The notes beneath the pieces are model-generated. The model was not told where the DNA came from and ran no database searches. It saw only the letters and a program-made list of their open reading frames with translations. Of a stretch of DNA of 64,000 bases, positions 15,983-25,099 are shown piece by piece; the first letter of the stretch is position 1, and each line of letters begins with the position of its first letter. The stretch covers positions 1-64,000 of the forward strand of contig CACLXL010000001.1 in NCBI GenBank assembly GCA_902610975.1, in the 5' to 3' direction. Source of the DNA: an uncultured Pelagibacteraceae bacterium (GTDB lineage Bacteria > Pseudomonadota > Alphaproteobacteria > Pelagibacterales > Pelagibacteraceae). A program made the position numbers and the translations under genes.

Positions 15983-18850
15983 TTAAGCAGCTTCATCTTT
16001 ATATTCATCCATCGAAGGACATGAACATACTAAATTTCTATCTCCAAAAACGTTATCTACTCTAGCAACTGGTGCCCAATATTTATTATTTTTTACATAC
16101 TCAGTTGGAAAAGCCGCTTCCTCTCTTGAGTAAGCATGCTTCCAGTCGCTGGAAGCTAATTCGACATAAGTATGAGGTGCGTTTTTCAGCGGATTATCAA
16201 TTTTGTCAAACTTTGATGACTCCACTAAATTAATTTCTTTTTTAATTTTTATAAGTGCATGACAAAATTTATCAATCTCCTCCAAATTTTCACTTTCAGT
16301 TGGCTCAATCATTATTGTACCAGCAACAGGCCATGACATGGTTGGAGCATGGTAGCCAAAGTCAATAAGTCTTTTTGCTAAATCCTCCTCAGAGATTCCT
16401 GAACTTGCTTTTATTGGTCGAATATCAATTATACATTCATGTGCAACATTTCCATTTTTGCCAGTGTAAAGAACTTTGTAATCTTTGGATAATTTTTTTG
16501 AAATGTAATTTGCATTTAAAATTGAAACTTGTGAGGCTTTTTTCAATCCCTCAGCACCCATCATCTTTATATACATCCAGGATATTGGAAGTATGCTTGA
16601 ACTACCCCAAGGTGCAGCTGATACAGCCCCCATTCCATTCTTAGGGCCAGCTTCTTTAATAATTTCATGGGTTGGTAGAAAATCAGCTAAATGTTTTGCA
16701 CAAGCGATTGGTCCCATTCCTGGTCCGCCTCCACCATGAGGTATACAAAATGTTTTGTGTAAATTAATATGACAAACATCTGGTCCAAATTTCCCTGGTT
16801 TTGCAACACCCACAAGTGCATTTAAATTTGCCCCATCCATATAAACTTGTCCGCCGTGATTATGAATAACCTCACAGATATCCATGATTTTTTCTTCAAA
16901 TACTCCATGAGTAGAAGGGTAAGTAACCATTAAAGCAGCTAAATCTTTTGAGTGTTTTTCTGCTTTATTTTTAAGGTCATCTATATCAACGTTTCCGTCT
17001 TCGTCACAATTAACTACTACCACTTTCATCCCGCACATTTGAGCACTTGCTGGATTAGTTCCATGAGCTGAATCAGGAATTAGACAAACGTTACGATTTT
17101 CTTGTTTATTATTCTTATGAAATTTTCTTATGGTCATTAGACCTGCATACTCTCCTTGAGCACCAGAGTTAGGCTGTAAAGAAACTGCATCATATCCAGT
17201 AATTTCTTTAAGATCATTTATAAGATCGTTAAAAAGTATCTTATAACCTTCCATTTGATTTGTAGGAACAAAAGGATGTGGAAGTGAAAACTCTTTCCAT
17301 GTAATAGGAATTAATTCTGCTGTTGCATTGAGTTTCATTGTACAAGATCCTAAAGCAATCATTGATCTATTAAGTGCAATATCACAATCTTCAAGTTTCT
17401 TTAGATATCTCAGCATCTCAGTTTCGGAATGGTATTTATTAAAAACTGGATGAGTTAAGTATTTTGAAGTTCTTAAAAGATTTTTTGGAAGATTGTCTAG
17501 TTCAACCTTTACGTCTTGTTTTATAATTTTAGAAACTCCAAATAACTTTAATAGTAAATTAACATCATCAAGCTTTTTTGCTTCATCAAAAGCAACTGAT
17601 AAATGTTCTTTATCAACTTTTCTAAGATTTATATTCTCTTTTAATGCAGCTTCATAAATAGAATTTGTTTTTTCATTGGTCTTAATTGTAACGGTATCGA
17701 AGAAATAATCTGATAAAATCTTGTAACCACCTGTTTTAATGTTATCAGCAAAAATTTTAGCTAATTTAGAAGTTCTGTTAGCTATTTTAAGTATACCTTC
17801 AGGTCCATGATAAATTGCAAAGGCAGCAGAAATGATAGCTAATAATGCTTGAGCAGTGCAAATATTACTTGTTGCTTTATCTCTTCTAATGTGTTGCTCC
17901 CTTGTTTGTAAAGAAAGCCTGTAAGCTTTTTTTCCGTGTCTATCTTTTGAAACACCTATAATTCTACCTGGCATTGATCTTTTAAATTCCTCTTTAGTAG
18001 CAAAAAATGCTGCATGAGGTCCACCGTATCCCATTGGGATGCCAAATCTTTGAGCACTACCAACAGCAATGTCAGCTCCAAGTTCAGCTGGAGTTTTTAG
18101 TCTAGCTAAAGCTAATAGATCACAAACCAAAATAGCTTTCCCGTTTTTTTTGTGTATTTGACTAATACTTTCACTAGGATCATTTATCTCACCTAAAGTT
18201 CCAGGGTATGATAAAACTCCACAAATAATATCTTCGTTAATTTTAGTAAGATCTTTTTTTTCATCACCAATGATCAATTCTAAACCAAAAGGGTTTGTTC
18301 TTGTTTTTATGAGATCAATTGTTTGAGGATTACAATTGCTTGAGATAAATATTTTTTTTGAATTAGTCTTATCTAATCTCTGGCTTAAACCCACTGCTTC
18401 TGCTGTTGCAGTTGCTTCATCTAATAAAGAGGCATTAGCTATATCCATACCCGTCAAGTCAATTATTGATTGTTGAAAATTTAATAGCATTTCAAGTCGA
18501 CCTTGCGCCACTTCAGGCTGATAAGGTGTATAAGACGTGTACCAACCTGGATTTTCTAAAATATTTCTAAGAATTACATTAGGTGTAATAGAATTATAGT
18601 ATCCCATTCCAATAAAATTTTTAAAGATTTTATTTTTTTTAGAGATAGATTTTAATTTTTTTAAAGCATCATTTTCTGAAAGTGGCTGATCGATTTTAAG
18701 ATCATCTTTTAATAAGATTTTTTCTGGCACAGTATTGCTCATTAGATCTTCTAGTGACTTATACCCAACATATTGCAACATTTTGGACTGATCTTCATCA
18801 GAAGGACCAATGTGTCTTTTAATAAATTCTTTTGAATTATCGTCAATCAT
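15983..18850 (-). CDS. gcvP: Glycine dehydrogenase (decarboxylating), P protein, single chain
   Basis: 955 residues, the usual length of the fused P protein. It decarboxylates glycine with PLP and passes the aminomethyl group to lipoyl-GcvH. Visible motifs include RHIGPS at the N-terminus, SYTPYQPEVAQGRLEMLLNF, and the PLP-lysine block NLHKTFCIPHGGGGPG with Lys near residue 699. It is directly adjacent to gcvH with no gap and is third in the riboswitch-controlled gcvTHP unit. Confidence 0.97.
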   Translation of the reverse strand: MIDDNSKEFIKRHIGPSDEDQSKMLQYVGYKSLEDLMSNTVPEKILLKDDLKIDQPLSENDALKKLKSISKKNKIFKNFIGMGYYNSITPNVILRNILENPGWYTSYTPYQPEVAQGRLEMLLNFQQSIIDLTGMDIANASLLDEATATAEAVGLSQRLDKTNSKKIFISSNCNPQTIDLIKTRTNPFGLELIIGDEKKDLTKINEDIICGVLSYPGTLGEINDPSESISQIHKKNGKAILVCDLLALARLKTPAELGADIAVGSAQRFGIPMGYGGPHAAFFATKEEFKRSMPGRIIGVSKDRHGKKAYRLSLQTREQHIRRDKATSNICTAQALLAIISAAFAIYHGPEGILKIANRTSKLAKIFADNIKTGGYKILSDYFFDTVTIKTNEKTNSIYEAALKENINLRKVDKEHLSVAFDEAKKLDDVNLLLKLFGVSKIIKQDVKVELDNLPKNLLRTSKYLTHPVFNKYHSETEMLRYLKKLEDCDIALNRSMIALGSCTMKLNATAELIPITWKEFSLPHPFVPTNQMEGYKILFNDLINDLKEITGYDAVSLQPNSGAQGEYAGLMTIRKFHKNNKQENRNVCLIPDSAHGTNPASAQMCGMKVVVVNCDEDGNVDIDDLKNKAEKHSKDLAALMVTYPSTHGVFEEKIMDICEVIHNHGGQVYMDGANLNALVGVAKPGKFGPDVCHINLHKTFCIPHGGGGPGMGPIACAKHLADFLPTHEIIKEAGPKNGMGAVSAAPWGSSSILPISWMYIKMMGAEGLKKASQVSILNANYISKKLSKDYKVLYTGKNGNVAHECIIDIRPIKASSGISEEDLAKRLIDFGYHAPTMSWPVAGTIMIEPTESENLEEIDKFCHALIKIKKEINLVESSKFDKIDNPLKNAPHTYVELASSDWKHAYSREEAAFPTEYVKNNKYWAPVARVDNVFGDRNLVCSCPSMDEYKDEAA

Positions 18851-19231
18851 TTAACTTGGATTCTCCTTACAAAACTTATCATATTCGTCTTTAGACATTA
18901 GCGAGTCATACTCACCTTTATCATTTATCTTTAACTTAAAAAACCAGCTCGCTCCCTCAGGGTCTGAGTTAACGCTTCCAGGATCATCAGCGATAGCTTT
19001 ATTTCCCTCAGTAATTTCTCCAGAAATAGGAGAATATACATCACTCGCAGCTTTAGTAGACTCTACAACAGCTGCTTGACCCTCTTTTTCTACAGCTTTT
19101 CCTGCATCGGGAACCTCTACAAAAACTATATCACCTAGCATCTCTGTTGCATGCTTAGTTATTCCTACTGTGGCAACGTCTCCATCTAATGATACCCATT
19201 CGTGTTTTTTAGAAAATTTTTTTTCACTCAT
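18851..19231 (-). CDS. gcvH: Glycine cleavage system H protein
   Basis: 126 residues, lipoyl carrier of the glycine cleavage system. The lipoylation site is Lys60 in [10 protein letters not shown], with [19 protein letters not shown] before it and [11 protein letters not shown] after it. It shuttles the aminomethyl group from GcvP to GcvT. It lies 12 nt after gcvT and abuts gcvP. Confidence 0.97.
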   Translation of the reverse strand: MSEKKFSKKHEWVSLDGDVATVGITKHATEMLGDIVFVEVPDAGKAVEKEGQAAVVESTKAASDVYSPISGEITEGNKAIADDPGSVNSDPEGASWFFKLKINDKGEYDSLMSKDEYDKFCKENPS

Positions 19232-19243
19232 ATTTGTTTCCCC

Positions 19244-20338
19244 TTATTTAACATAACTTTTTTTATAAAATGGAAGTTCAGAAATTTTACCCCCATATTT
19301 TTTTCCTCTTACTTCAAGCTGAATAGATGTGCCTATTTCAGAAAATTCAGATTTAACATATCCCATTGCAACTGGAGCGTTCACACTCGGGCCAAAAGTT
19401 CCACTAGTAACGAATCCTATTTCATTATTATCTGAAGAAAAGATTTTTGTATTTTCTCTGGCTATAACTTTTCCATCTGGTTTTATGCCAACTCTAATTT
19501 TTTCACTTCCGTTTGCTAATAAAGTTTTTATTTTTTCCCATCCATTAAATCCACCAACTTCTTTTCTTTTTTTTGCTATAGCCCATTTTAAATTAGCCTC
19601 AACCGGATTGATTTTTTCATTTAAGTCATGACCATATAAACATAGACCAGCTTCTAACCTTAATGTGTCTCTAGCACCTAATCCAATAGGTTTAACTTCG
19701 TTCGATATTAGGTAATCAATAAATTTTTCAACTTTTTTGTTAGAAATTGAGATTTCAAATCCGTCCTCGCCTGTATATCCGGACCTCGTTACATAAAGTT
19801 TTTCGCCTTCATAATCAAAATTGTTTCCTGTCATAAATTTTAAGTTAGCAACACCTGGTATTAATTTTTCTAAAATCTCGACAGATTTAGGTCCTTGTAA
19901 TGCTATTAAAGATAAATTATTGTTTAAAAATTGCTTATGATTTTCTGTTAAAAATTGTGAAATTTGTCTTATATCGTTTTCCTTACAGGCTGCATTTAAA
20001 ATTATACAAAAACCTTTTTCTGTTCTTGTAATAATTAAATCGTCAATTATTCCACCTTCATTATTAAGTAAAAAAGAATATTTTGAATGATTAATTTTTA
20101 AATTATTTAAATCTGCTGGTATAATTTTTTCTAAAGCAGTTATTAATGTTTTATCCCCTTCTAAAAAAAATTGCCCCATATGCGAGACATCAAAAAATCC
20201 AGCGTGAGTTCTTGTTGAAATATGTTCCTTAACAATACCGTCTTTGTATTGAATGGGCATTTCATAACCTGCAAAAGGAACAAACTTTGCTCCTAAGTTT
20301 TTATGATAATCGTATAAAGCTGTTTTTTGCACTTCCAT
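19244..20338 (-). CDS. gcvT: Glycine cleavage system T protein (aminomethyltransferase)
   Basis: 364 residues. Transfers the one-carbon unit from H protein to tetrahydrofolate. Diagnostic blocks: FVPFAGYEMPIQY, HTRTHAGFFDVSHMGQ-like STRTHAGFFDVSHMGQ, RSGYTGEDGFEI and GLGARDTLRLEAGLCLYGHD. The ATG directly abuts the 3' strand of the P1 helix of the second glycine aptamer, and there is no separate SD between them, so the riboswitch structure must decide access to this start. Confidence 0.97.
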   Translation of the reverse strand: MEVQKTALYDYHKNLGAKFVPFAGYEMPIQYKDGIVKEHISTRTHAGFFDVSHMGQFFLEGDKTLITALEKIIPADLNNLKINHSKYSFLLNNEGGIIDDLIITRTEKGFCIILNAACKENDIRQISQFLTENHKQFLNNNLSLIALQGPKSVEILEKLIPGVANLKFMTGNNFDYEGEKLYVTRSGYTGEDGFEISISNKKVEKFIDYLISNEVKPIGLGARDTLRLEAGLCLYGHDLNEKINPVEANLKWAIAKKRKEVGGFNGWEKIKTLLANGSEKIRVGIKPDGKVIARENTKIFSSDNNEIGFVTSGTFGPSVNAPVAMGYVKSEFSEIGTSIQLEVRGKKYGGKISELPFYKKSYVK

Positions 20339-20505
20339 AATAACTCTTGTCTAACCCCATCTGTCTATGTACCTGAGAGATTTAATCCTTCGGTGAGGCC
20401 TAAGCCTGCTTTCCAGAGTTATTAAGGTAACGGTCCTTTTGCCTGAGAGTTTCCGGGGTGGTTGCTCCTTCGGCGCCATAATGGTCTCTCCCGTTACATC
20501 GCGGA
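20339..20505 (-). promoter_or_regulatory. Tandem glycine riboswitch of gcvTHP
   Basis: Two aptamers are visible on the minus strand. Aptamer 1 spans about 20497-20427, closed by GTAACGG/CCGTTAC, with GGGAGAGACC, GCGCCGAAGGAGCAACC and AAACTCTCAGGCAAAAGGACC. Aptamer 2 spans 20423-20339, closed by a perfect 9-bp P1 (AATAACTCT with AGAGTTATT), with CACCGAAGG and AATCTCTCAGGTA. The linker is only about 3 nt. Glycine riboswitches on gcvT are established and usually switch expression on. No terminator hairpin lies between aptamer 2 and the ATG, so control is probably at translation initiation (inference). Confidence 0.93.
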
Positions 20506-20567
20506 CTTTGATATAAAAGAACTGAAAAGTCAATCTTAAATAAATACCTCTAAAACTAGAATTTTTA

Positions 20568-21275
20568 CTAATTAGAAAAAAGTGTTGAAGGACCCACCCT
20601 TTTATAGGTATTAAATTTACATTCTTTCATGTAATCGTTGATTTTGTCACAATCTCTAGATTTTGTACCGTCAACATTATGCGTTTCGATTGAAATAAGT
20701 GCTGGTTTAAGCTTGTGAGGTACTAATTGGGTTAAGATACTTAAATCTTTACCCTCTACATCAATATTGAGAAAATCTATATTTTTAAATTTACTCAATT
20801 TCAAAATTTCATCGATAGATTTTGATTTTATAGTTTTAAATGAAACCTCTTTAAAAAATTCCGACTTTAAAGAATCATAAAAAGTTTGGTCTAATGTATT
20901 TATGGGGCTAAACGGATGATCGAGATATACTTTAAATTCTTTACCGTTTTCATTTATAGTAGTACATAAATTTAAATCATTTGGTCTAATTATATTAAAT
21001 AAATCGATTGATGTCGGGTTTATATCAATGTTTATACCATTCCATCCATTTTTAAAAAGTAAACATGTGTTGCTATACATCAATGGATGAAAACAGCCAA
21101 CATCAAAATATACACCGTTTTTCTTTCCTCTAAAAAATTCATCAATAGATAAATCTTCACCCCATTGTGAATATCTTGATCTATCAATAAAACATTTGTG
21201 ACGAATATATAAATTATAATAAAGATATAATTTATAAGTGAAATTGGTTTTAAAAAAAAATTGTTTTAATGACAC
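20568..21275 (-). CDS. FkbM family methyltransferase
   Basis: 235 residues. The FkbM-type SAM fold is seen in SQWGEDLSIDEFF, GVYFDVGCFHPLMYSNT, GINIDINPTSIDLF and the C-terminal IDFLNIDVEGKDLSIL, where the Asp-Val-Glu-Gly motif is the family hallmark. Such enzymes usually methylate sugars or other small groups; the substrate is unknown. The start is GTG. It ends about 60 nt before the glycine riboswitch on the same strand, so gcvT needs its own promoter or read-through. Confidence 0.82.
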   Translation of the reverse strand: MSLKQFFFKTNFTYKLYLYYNLYIRHKCFIDRSRYSQWGEDLSIDEFFRGKKNGVYFDVGCFHPLMYSNTCLLFKNGWNGINIDINPTSIDLFNIIRPNDLNLCTTINENGKEFKVYLDHPFSPINTLDQTFYDSLKSEFFKEVSFKTIKSKSIDEILKLSKFKNIDFLNIDVEGKDLSILTQLVPHKLKPALISIETHNVDGTKSRDCDKINDYMKECKFNTYKRVGPSTLFSN

Positions 21276-21282
21276 AAATAAG

Positions 21283-22146
21283 TTACGTTTTTAATTTACT
21301 TTTATCAAAACTTTTTAAAATTATTGCTAAAATGATAACTGCACCTCCAAGAAATACACTAATAGGAGGAACTTCATTTAAAAAAATCCAAACCCAGAGT
21401 GGTGCACACAAAGTTTCCATTAGCATTAAAATACCAACCGTTGCTGACTCTACTGTTCTCGATCCAATGGTTATACATATAAAACTTATTGCTAATTGTG
21501 GCACTCCAAGTAAAAAACCCATAAAAAGATCGTGCCGAGTGAATTCGAATGACTCTGTTAATAAAAAACCATAAATAAGGCTAAATATTCCTGAGTAGAA
21601 AATCGCAGGTACCATGTCAACTTTATTATTTTTTCTTATGATCATTACTAAAATTGCAAAATTAATGGGTATAGCAAGCGCAACAATATTTCCAAATAAA
21701 GAACCAGTAGAAATAGAGTCCCCAACCATTACAATTATCCCGCTCATAGCAAGAAATATAGAAGTTGAACCAATTAATGAAACTTTCTCTCTCAAATAAA
21801 AATATCCAAAAATAGCTAGGAACATTGTTTGCGTACTAATGATAAAAACGACATTTGCGACAGTGGTATTGCTCATTGCAACCACAAAAGCAACAAAGCT
21901 AAATGATAAAACAAATCCACCTAATAATCCTGGGAAACCAGAATCTTTAATTACACTTAAAGTATTTTTTTTATAAGTTAACAAAAGAAAACCTATTAGG
22001 GCTATAAGGAAAAAAAATGATCTAAGAAATAATATCTGCCAGATACTTGCCTCTTCAAAAGATCTAATTATGAATCCTCCCCAGCTTAAACAAAATCCGC
22101 CAAATAATAGTAAAATATAACCTGGTACTTTATATAAAAACTGCAT
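21283..22146 (-). CDS. DMT superfamily (EamA) transporter
   Basis: 287 residues, about ten membrane spans arranged as two EamA repeats. Signals: GGFCLSWGGFIIRSFEEASIW-like first span, FLRSFFFLIALI in repeat one, and FLGVPQLAISFICITIGSRTVESATVGIL and LWVWIFLNEVPP in repeat two. Such carriers usually export or exchange amino acids or other metabolites; the substrate cannot be read from sequence. It abuts the MATE gene with no gap and lies 7 nt before fkbM. Confidence 0.85.
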   Translation of the reverse strand: MQFLYKVPGYILLLFGGFCLSWGGFIIRSFEEASIWQILFLRSFFFLIALIGFLLLTYKKNTLSVIKDSGFPGLLGGFVLSFSFVAFVVAMSNTTVANVVFIISTQTMFLAIFGYFYLREKVSLIGSTSIFLAMSGIIVMVGDSISTGSLFGNIVALAIPINFAILVMIIRKNNKVDMVPAIFYSGIFSLIYGFLLTESFEFTRHDLFMGFLLGVPQLAISFICITIGSRTVESATVGILMLMETLCAPLWVWIFLNEVPPISVFLGGAVIILAIILKSFDKSKLKT

Positions 22147-23472
22147 TTAAAATCTTTTCAAAATATTTTTAAAATAATATTGTAAAGTCAAGGATCTAAA
22201 TATCATAAATAACAAAAGAGATAACCAAATACCATGATTATTCAGATATTTTGTTAGAAGGATTGATACTCCAATATAACTTAAAACAGATATTATCATT
22301 GCATTTCTGATTTCTTTTGTTTGGGAGGCACCGATAAATATTCCATCTAATTGATAACAAAAACACGCAATTGGTGGAATAATAATAACCCATAAAACGT
22401 GTTTAAAAGAAATAAATCTTAAAATCTCAATATCAGTAAATATGTAAATTATTTCTTTAAAAAATATTAAATAGATTATTGAGATAATGATAGCAGTGAT
22501 AAAGCTTACCTGAATTGAATTTTTTACAACCTCTAAAAAAGATTTTCGATTTCTTCTTCCTATAGCAAAACCTACAATTCCTTCAGTCGAAAATGCATAG
22601 GCATCTAAAAAGAATGATGATAAAATTATAAATTGCATTAATATTGTATTAACTGCTAGATAATCCTCTCCAATTTTTGACCCAAGATAAGTTACCCATA
22701 GAAAAGCAAATGTGAGAAATAAAGTTCTTATAAAAATATCTAAATTAATATTAAAAAGTTTGATTAATTTAGACTTAACTACTAAATTTTCAAATTTAGG
22801 AATAATTTTAAATTTTTTAATAATAAAATTATAGGTAAATAACGTGAAAATTATTAAGGTTATATAACTTGAAATTAATGTTCCTAGAGCTACACCAAAA
22901 ACGTTTAAATTGTATGTCAAAACTAGAATAGAACTAAAAACAATATTCAAGCTTGATAGAACAATAATTAAAAGACTTGAAATTTTAGTTTTTTGTATTC
23001 CTAAATAAAAACCTACTAGAACATAAATAATTAATTCTGCAGGAATTGAAAAAATTCTTACGTTTAAATAAGTTTTTATTAATACCTCAGTTTCATCAGA
23101 GGGAGAAAAAAAATTACTTATTGCAATTTTTAAGATTGGGAAGAAAATAATTATTATAAATGCTGCAATTAGAGCAAGAACTAAATTTCTTAAAATTGTT
23201 TTTACTATCTCTCTGTAATCGCTTCTCCCATATGCCTGTGCAACTATCCCAACGGTCCCCATTCTTAAAAAGCCAAAACTCCAAACAATCATAGTCATAA
23301 CTGATGTGGCTATACTAGTAGCAGCTAAATACTTGGTTTCGCTTAAATTGCCCATTAAGCCTGTATCAACAATTCCTACTAATGGAATAGCTAAGTTTGA
23401 AAAAAAAACCGGTATGGACAACAAAATTATTTGTTTTTTTGAAAATTTTGATGAGCTTTTGAACAGTTCCAT
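22147..23472 (-). CDS. MATE family efflux transporter (DinF-like)
   Basis: 441 residues, twelve predicted spans. The N-terminal block ILLSIPVFFSNLAIPLVGIVDTGLMGNL, with Asp in the first span, and the second-half block VNTILMQFIILSSFFLDAYAFSTEGIVGFAIG match the MATE/DinF branch. Exports organic cations or oxidised compounds in exchange for H+ or Na+. It is divergent from the TerC-like gene with 47 nt between start codons that must hold both promoters. Confidence 0.9.
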   Translation of the reverse strand: MELFKSSSKFSKKQIILLSIPVFFSNLAIPLVGIVDTGLMGNLSETKYLAATSIATSVMTMIVWSFGFLRMGTVGIVAQAYGRSDYREIVKTILRNLVLALIAAFIIIIFFPILKIAISNFFSPSDETEVLIKTYLNVRIFSIPAELIIYVLVGFYLGIQKTKISSLLIIVLSSLNIVFSSILVLTYNLNVFGVALGTLISSYITLIIFTLFTYNFIIKKFKIIPKFENLVVKSKLIKLFNINLDIFIRTLFLTFAFLWVTYLGSKIGEDYLAVNTILMQFIILSSFFLDAYAFSTEGIVGFAIGRRNRKSFLEVVKNSIQVSFITAIIISIIYLIFFKEIIYIFTDIEILRFISFKHVLWVIIIPPIACFCYQLDGIFIGASQTKEIRNAMIISVLSYIGVSILLTKYLNNHGIWLSLLLFMIFRSLTLQYYFKNILKRF

Positions 23473-23519
23473 TTTATTCTTTAATATATCCTAAGAACCT
23501 TATATACATTGATTCTCGA

Positions 23520-24137
23520 ATGTTAGAGCAAGTAATTATCTCAATACAAATTATCCTCATAGACATCGTTATGGCTGCGGATAACGCGATCATAATAGGT
23601 TTAATTGCAGCAGGATTTGCAACGGATAATAGGAGAAAAATCATCGCTTGGGGAGTGGCAGCTGCGTTTTTATTTAGAATAGTATTTGCATCTGGAGCAA
23701 ATTACTTATTTGAATTTGCGTGGATTAAAATTTTAGGCGGTGTGTTACTTCTATGGGTAATAAATAATTTAAGACAAGATTTTTTTGGAAAAAATAAAAT
23801 AAAAACGCCACAGCTTAAATCGGGCGAAACTAAAAGTTTTGGTACGGGAGTTTATCAGGTATTAATTGCAGATCTTACGCTAAGTTTTGATAATACTATT
23901 GCAGTTGTGGCAGCCTCGAAAGGTAATTTTCATTTAATGGTAATAGGTTTACTTTTATCAGTTTTTTTAATTGCCACTCTTGCAAGTTATTTTGCTGAAT
24001 ATATAAAAAAACATATCTGGCTGGGATATTTAGGTTTATTTGTAATTTTGGTAATTTCAATACAATTAATAATTGGCGGGCTAGTAAACTACGAAGTTCT
24101 TTCAATTAACGAAAAATATCAATTTTTATTCTTATAA
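23520..24137 (+). CDS. TerC/YjbE family integral membrane protein
   Basis: 205 residues with about seven spans. The conserved acidic motifs of the TerC family are present in two places: IDIVMAADNAIIIG near the N-terminus and ADLTLSFDNTIAVVA in the middle. TerC-type proteins are linked to metal-ion (often manganese) export during protein secretion. It overlaps the next flavoprotein gene by 1 nt (TAATG). Confidence 0.9.
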   Translation: MLEQVIISIQIILIDIVMAADNAIIIGLIAAGFATDNRRKIIAWGVAAAFLFRIVFASGANYLFEFAWIKILGGVLLLWVINNLRQDFFGKNKIKTPQLKSGETKSFGTGVYQVLIADLTLSFDNTIAVVAASKGNFHLMVIGLLLSVFLIATLASYFAEYIKKHIWLGYLGLFVILVISIQLIIGGLVNYEVLSINEKYQFLFL

Positions 24138-25099
24138 TGATTGACTTTTGTGTTATAGGGTCGGGTGTATCTGGCTCTACGATAGCTCACCTTCTTTCAA
24201 AAAAGTATTCTGTACATATTCTTGATAAAGCAAGAGGTCCAGGTGGACGTGCATCGAATAAAAGGTTTAAACAAAATTTAAGTTTTGACCATGGCGTTCA
24301 ATACATATCTCCAAAATCTAAAGAATTTTTAAAGCTCATAAAAAATCTTTGCAAAAAAAAGGAGGCTAAGATTTGGACAGGAAATCATTTAGATTTTACT
24401 TTTGAAAAAAAGGATGTTTCTGAAAAATTTATTGGCACTAAAGGTAATAATTTTATTTCTAAATATTTTACTAAAAAAATTAAAAAAAGTTTTCAATCTC
24501 CAGTTAAATCAATTTTTTATAATAAATACTTCTGGGAAATTAAACTTGAAACTGGCGAAAATATTCAAGCTAAGTCGATAATTTTAACCTGTCCCTTCGC
24601 CCAATCAAAAAAAATTGCAGGTAAATATCTAGAAAAAAAAATATCAAATTTAAAGATAAACATGGAGCCCAATATTACTACAATGTTAGCTTTTAAAAAT
24701 CAAAAAACAGTTCCGATAAGTAGTATGAAATTTAATGACGACATTTTAACTTGGGCAGCTTTTGAAAATAGTAAAAATAGATTTCACTCTTCAAATTCAC
24801 TTTGGACATTACAATCTTCAATCGGGTGGGCCAGAAAAAATATTAGTATTTATAAAAAAAGTAAAAAAGTAGAAAATACTCTAATATCAAAATTTTTAAA
24901 CTTTACAGGGTATAAAAAAAATAAGATTATTTTTAAAAAAACACACGGATGGAGATATTCATATAATTTTGTTGGATCACCATATAAAAGTTATTGGAAT
25001 AAAAAATTAAGGTTAGGATTGTGTGCTGATTGGTTTATTGGTCCTAAAGTTGAAAGTGCTTGGTTAAGTGCTAATGATTTAGCAAAGAAAATCAAATAA
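24137..25099 (+). CDS. Renalase-like NAD(P)/FAD-dependent oxidoreductase
   Basis: 320 residues. The N-terminal motif CVIGSGVSGSTIAHLLS, then ILDKARGPGGRAS and FDHGVQYISPKS, identifies the COG3380/renalase-like flavoproteins. Bacterial renalases oxidise wrong isomers of reduced nicotinamide dinucleotides; whether this member does is unknown. C-terminal GLCADWFIGPKVESAWLSANDLA is the family FAD-closing motif. Translationally coupled to TerC by a TAATG overlap; convergent with prpD, no gap. Confidence 0.82.
   Translation: MIDFCVIGSGVSGSTIAHLLSKKYSVHILDKARGPGGRASNKRFKQNLSFDHGVQYISPKSKEFLKLIKNLCKKKEAKIWTGNHLDFTFEKKDVSEKFIGTKGNNFISKYFTKKIKKSFQSPVKSIFYNKYFWEIKLETGENIQAKSIILTCPFAQSKKIAGKYLEKKISNLKINMEPNITTMLAFKNQKTVPISSMKFNDDILTWAAFENSKNRFHSSNSLWTLQSSIGWARKNISIYKKSKKVENTLISKFLNFTGYKKNKIIFKKTHGWRYSYNFVGSPYKSYWNKKLRLGLCADWFIGPKVESAWLSANDLAKKIK

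Noticed and set aside
20351-20533. 60-codon minus-strand open frame over the gcvT leader
   Set aside because: It lies inside the two glycine aptamers; structure explains the sequence better than coding.
20505-20535. gcvT promoter using TTGACT at 20528-20533
   Set aside because: No acceptable -10 box at 16-18 nt; I could not place the promoter.
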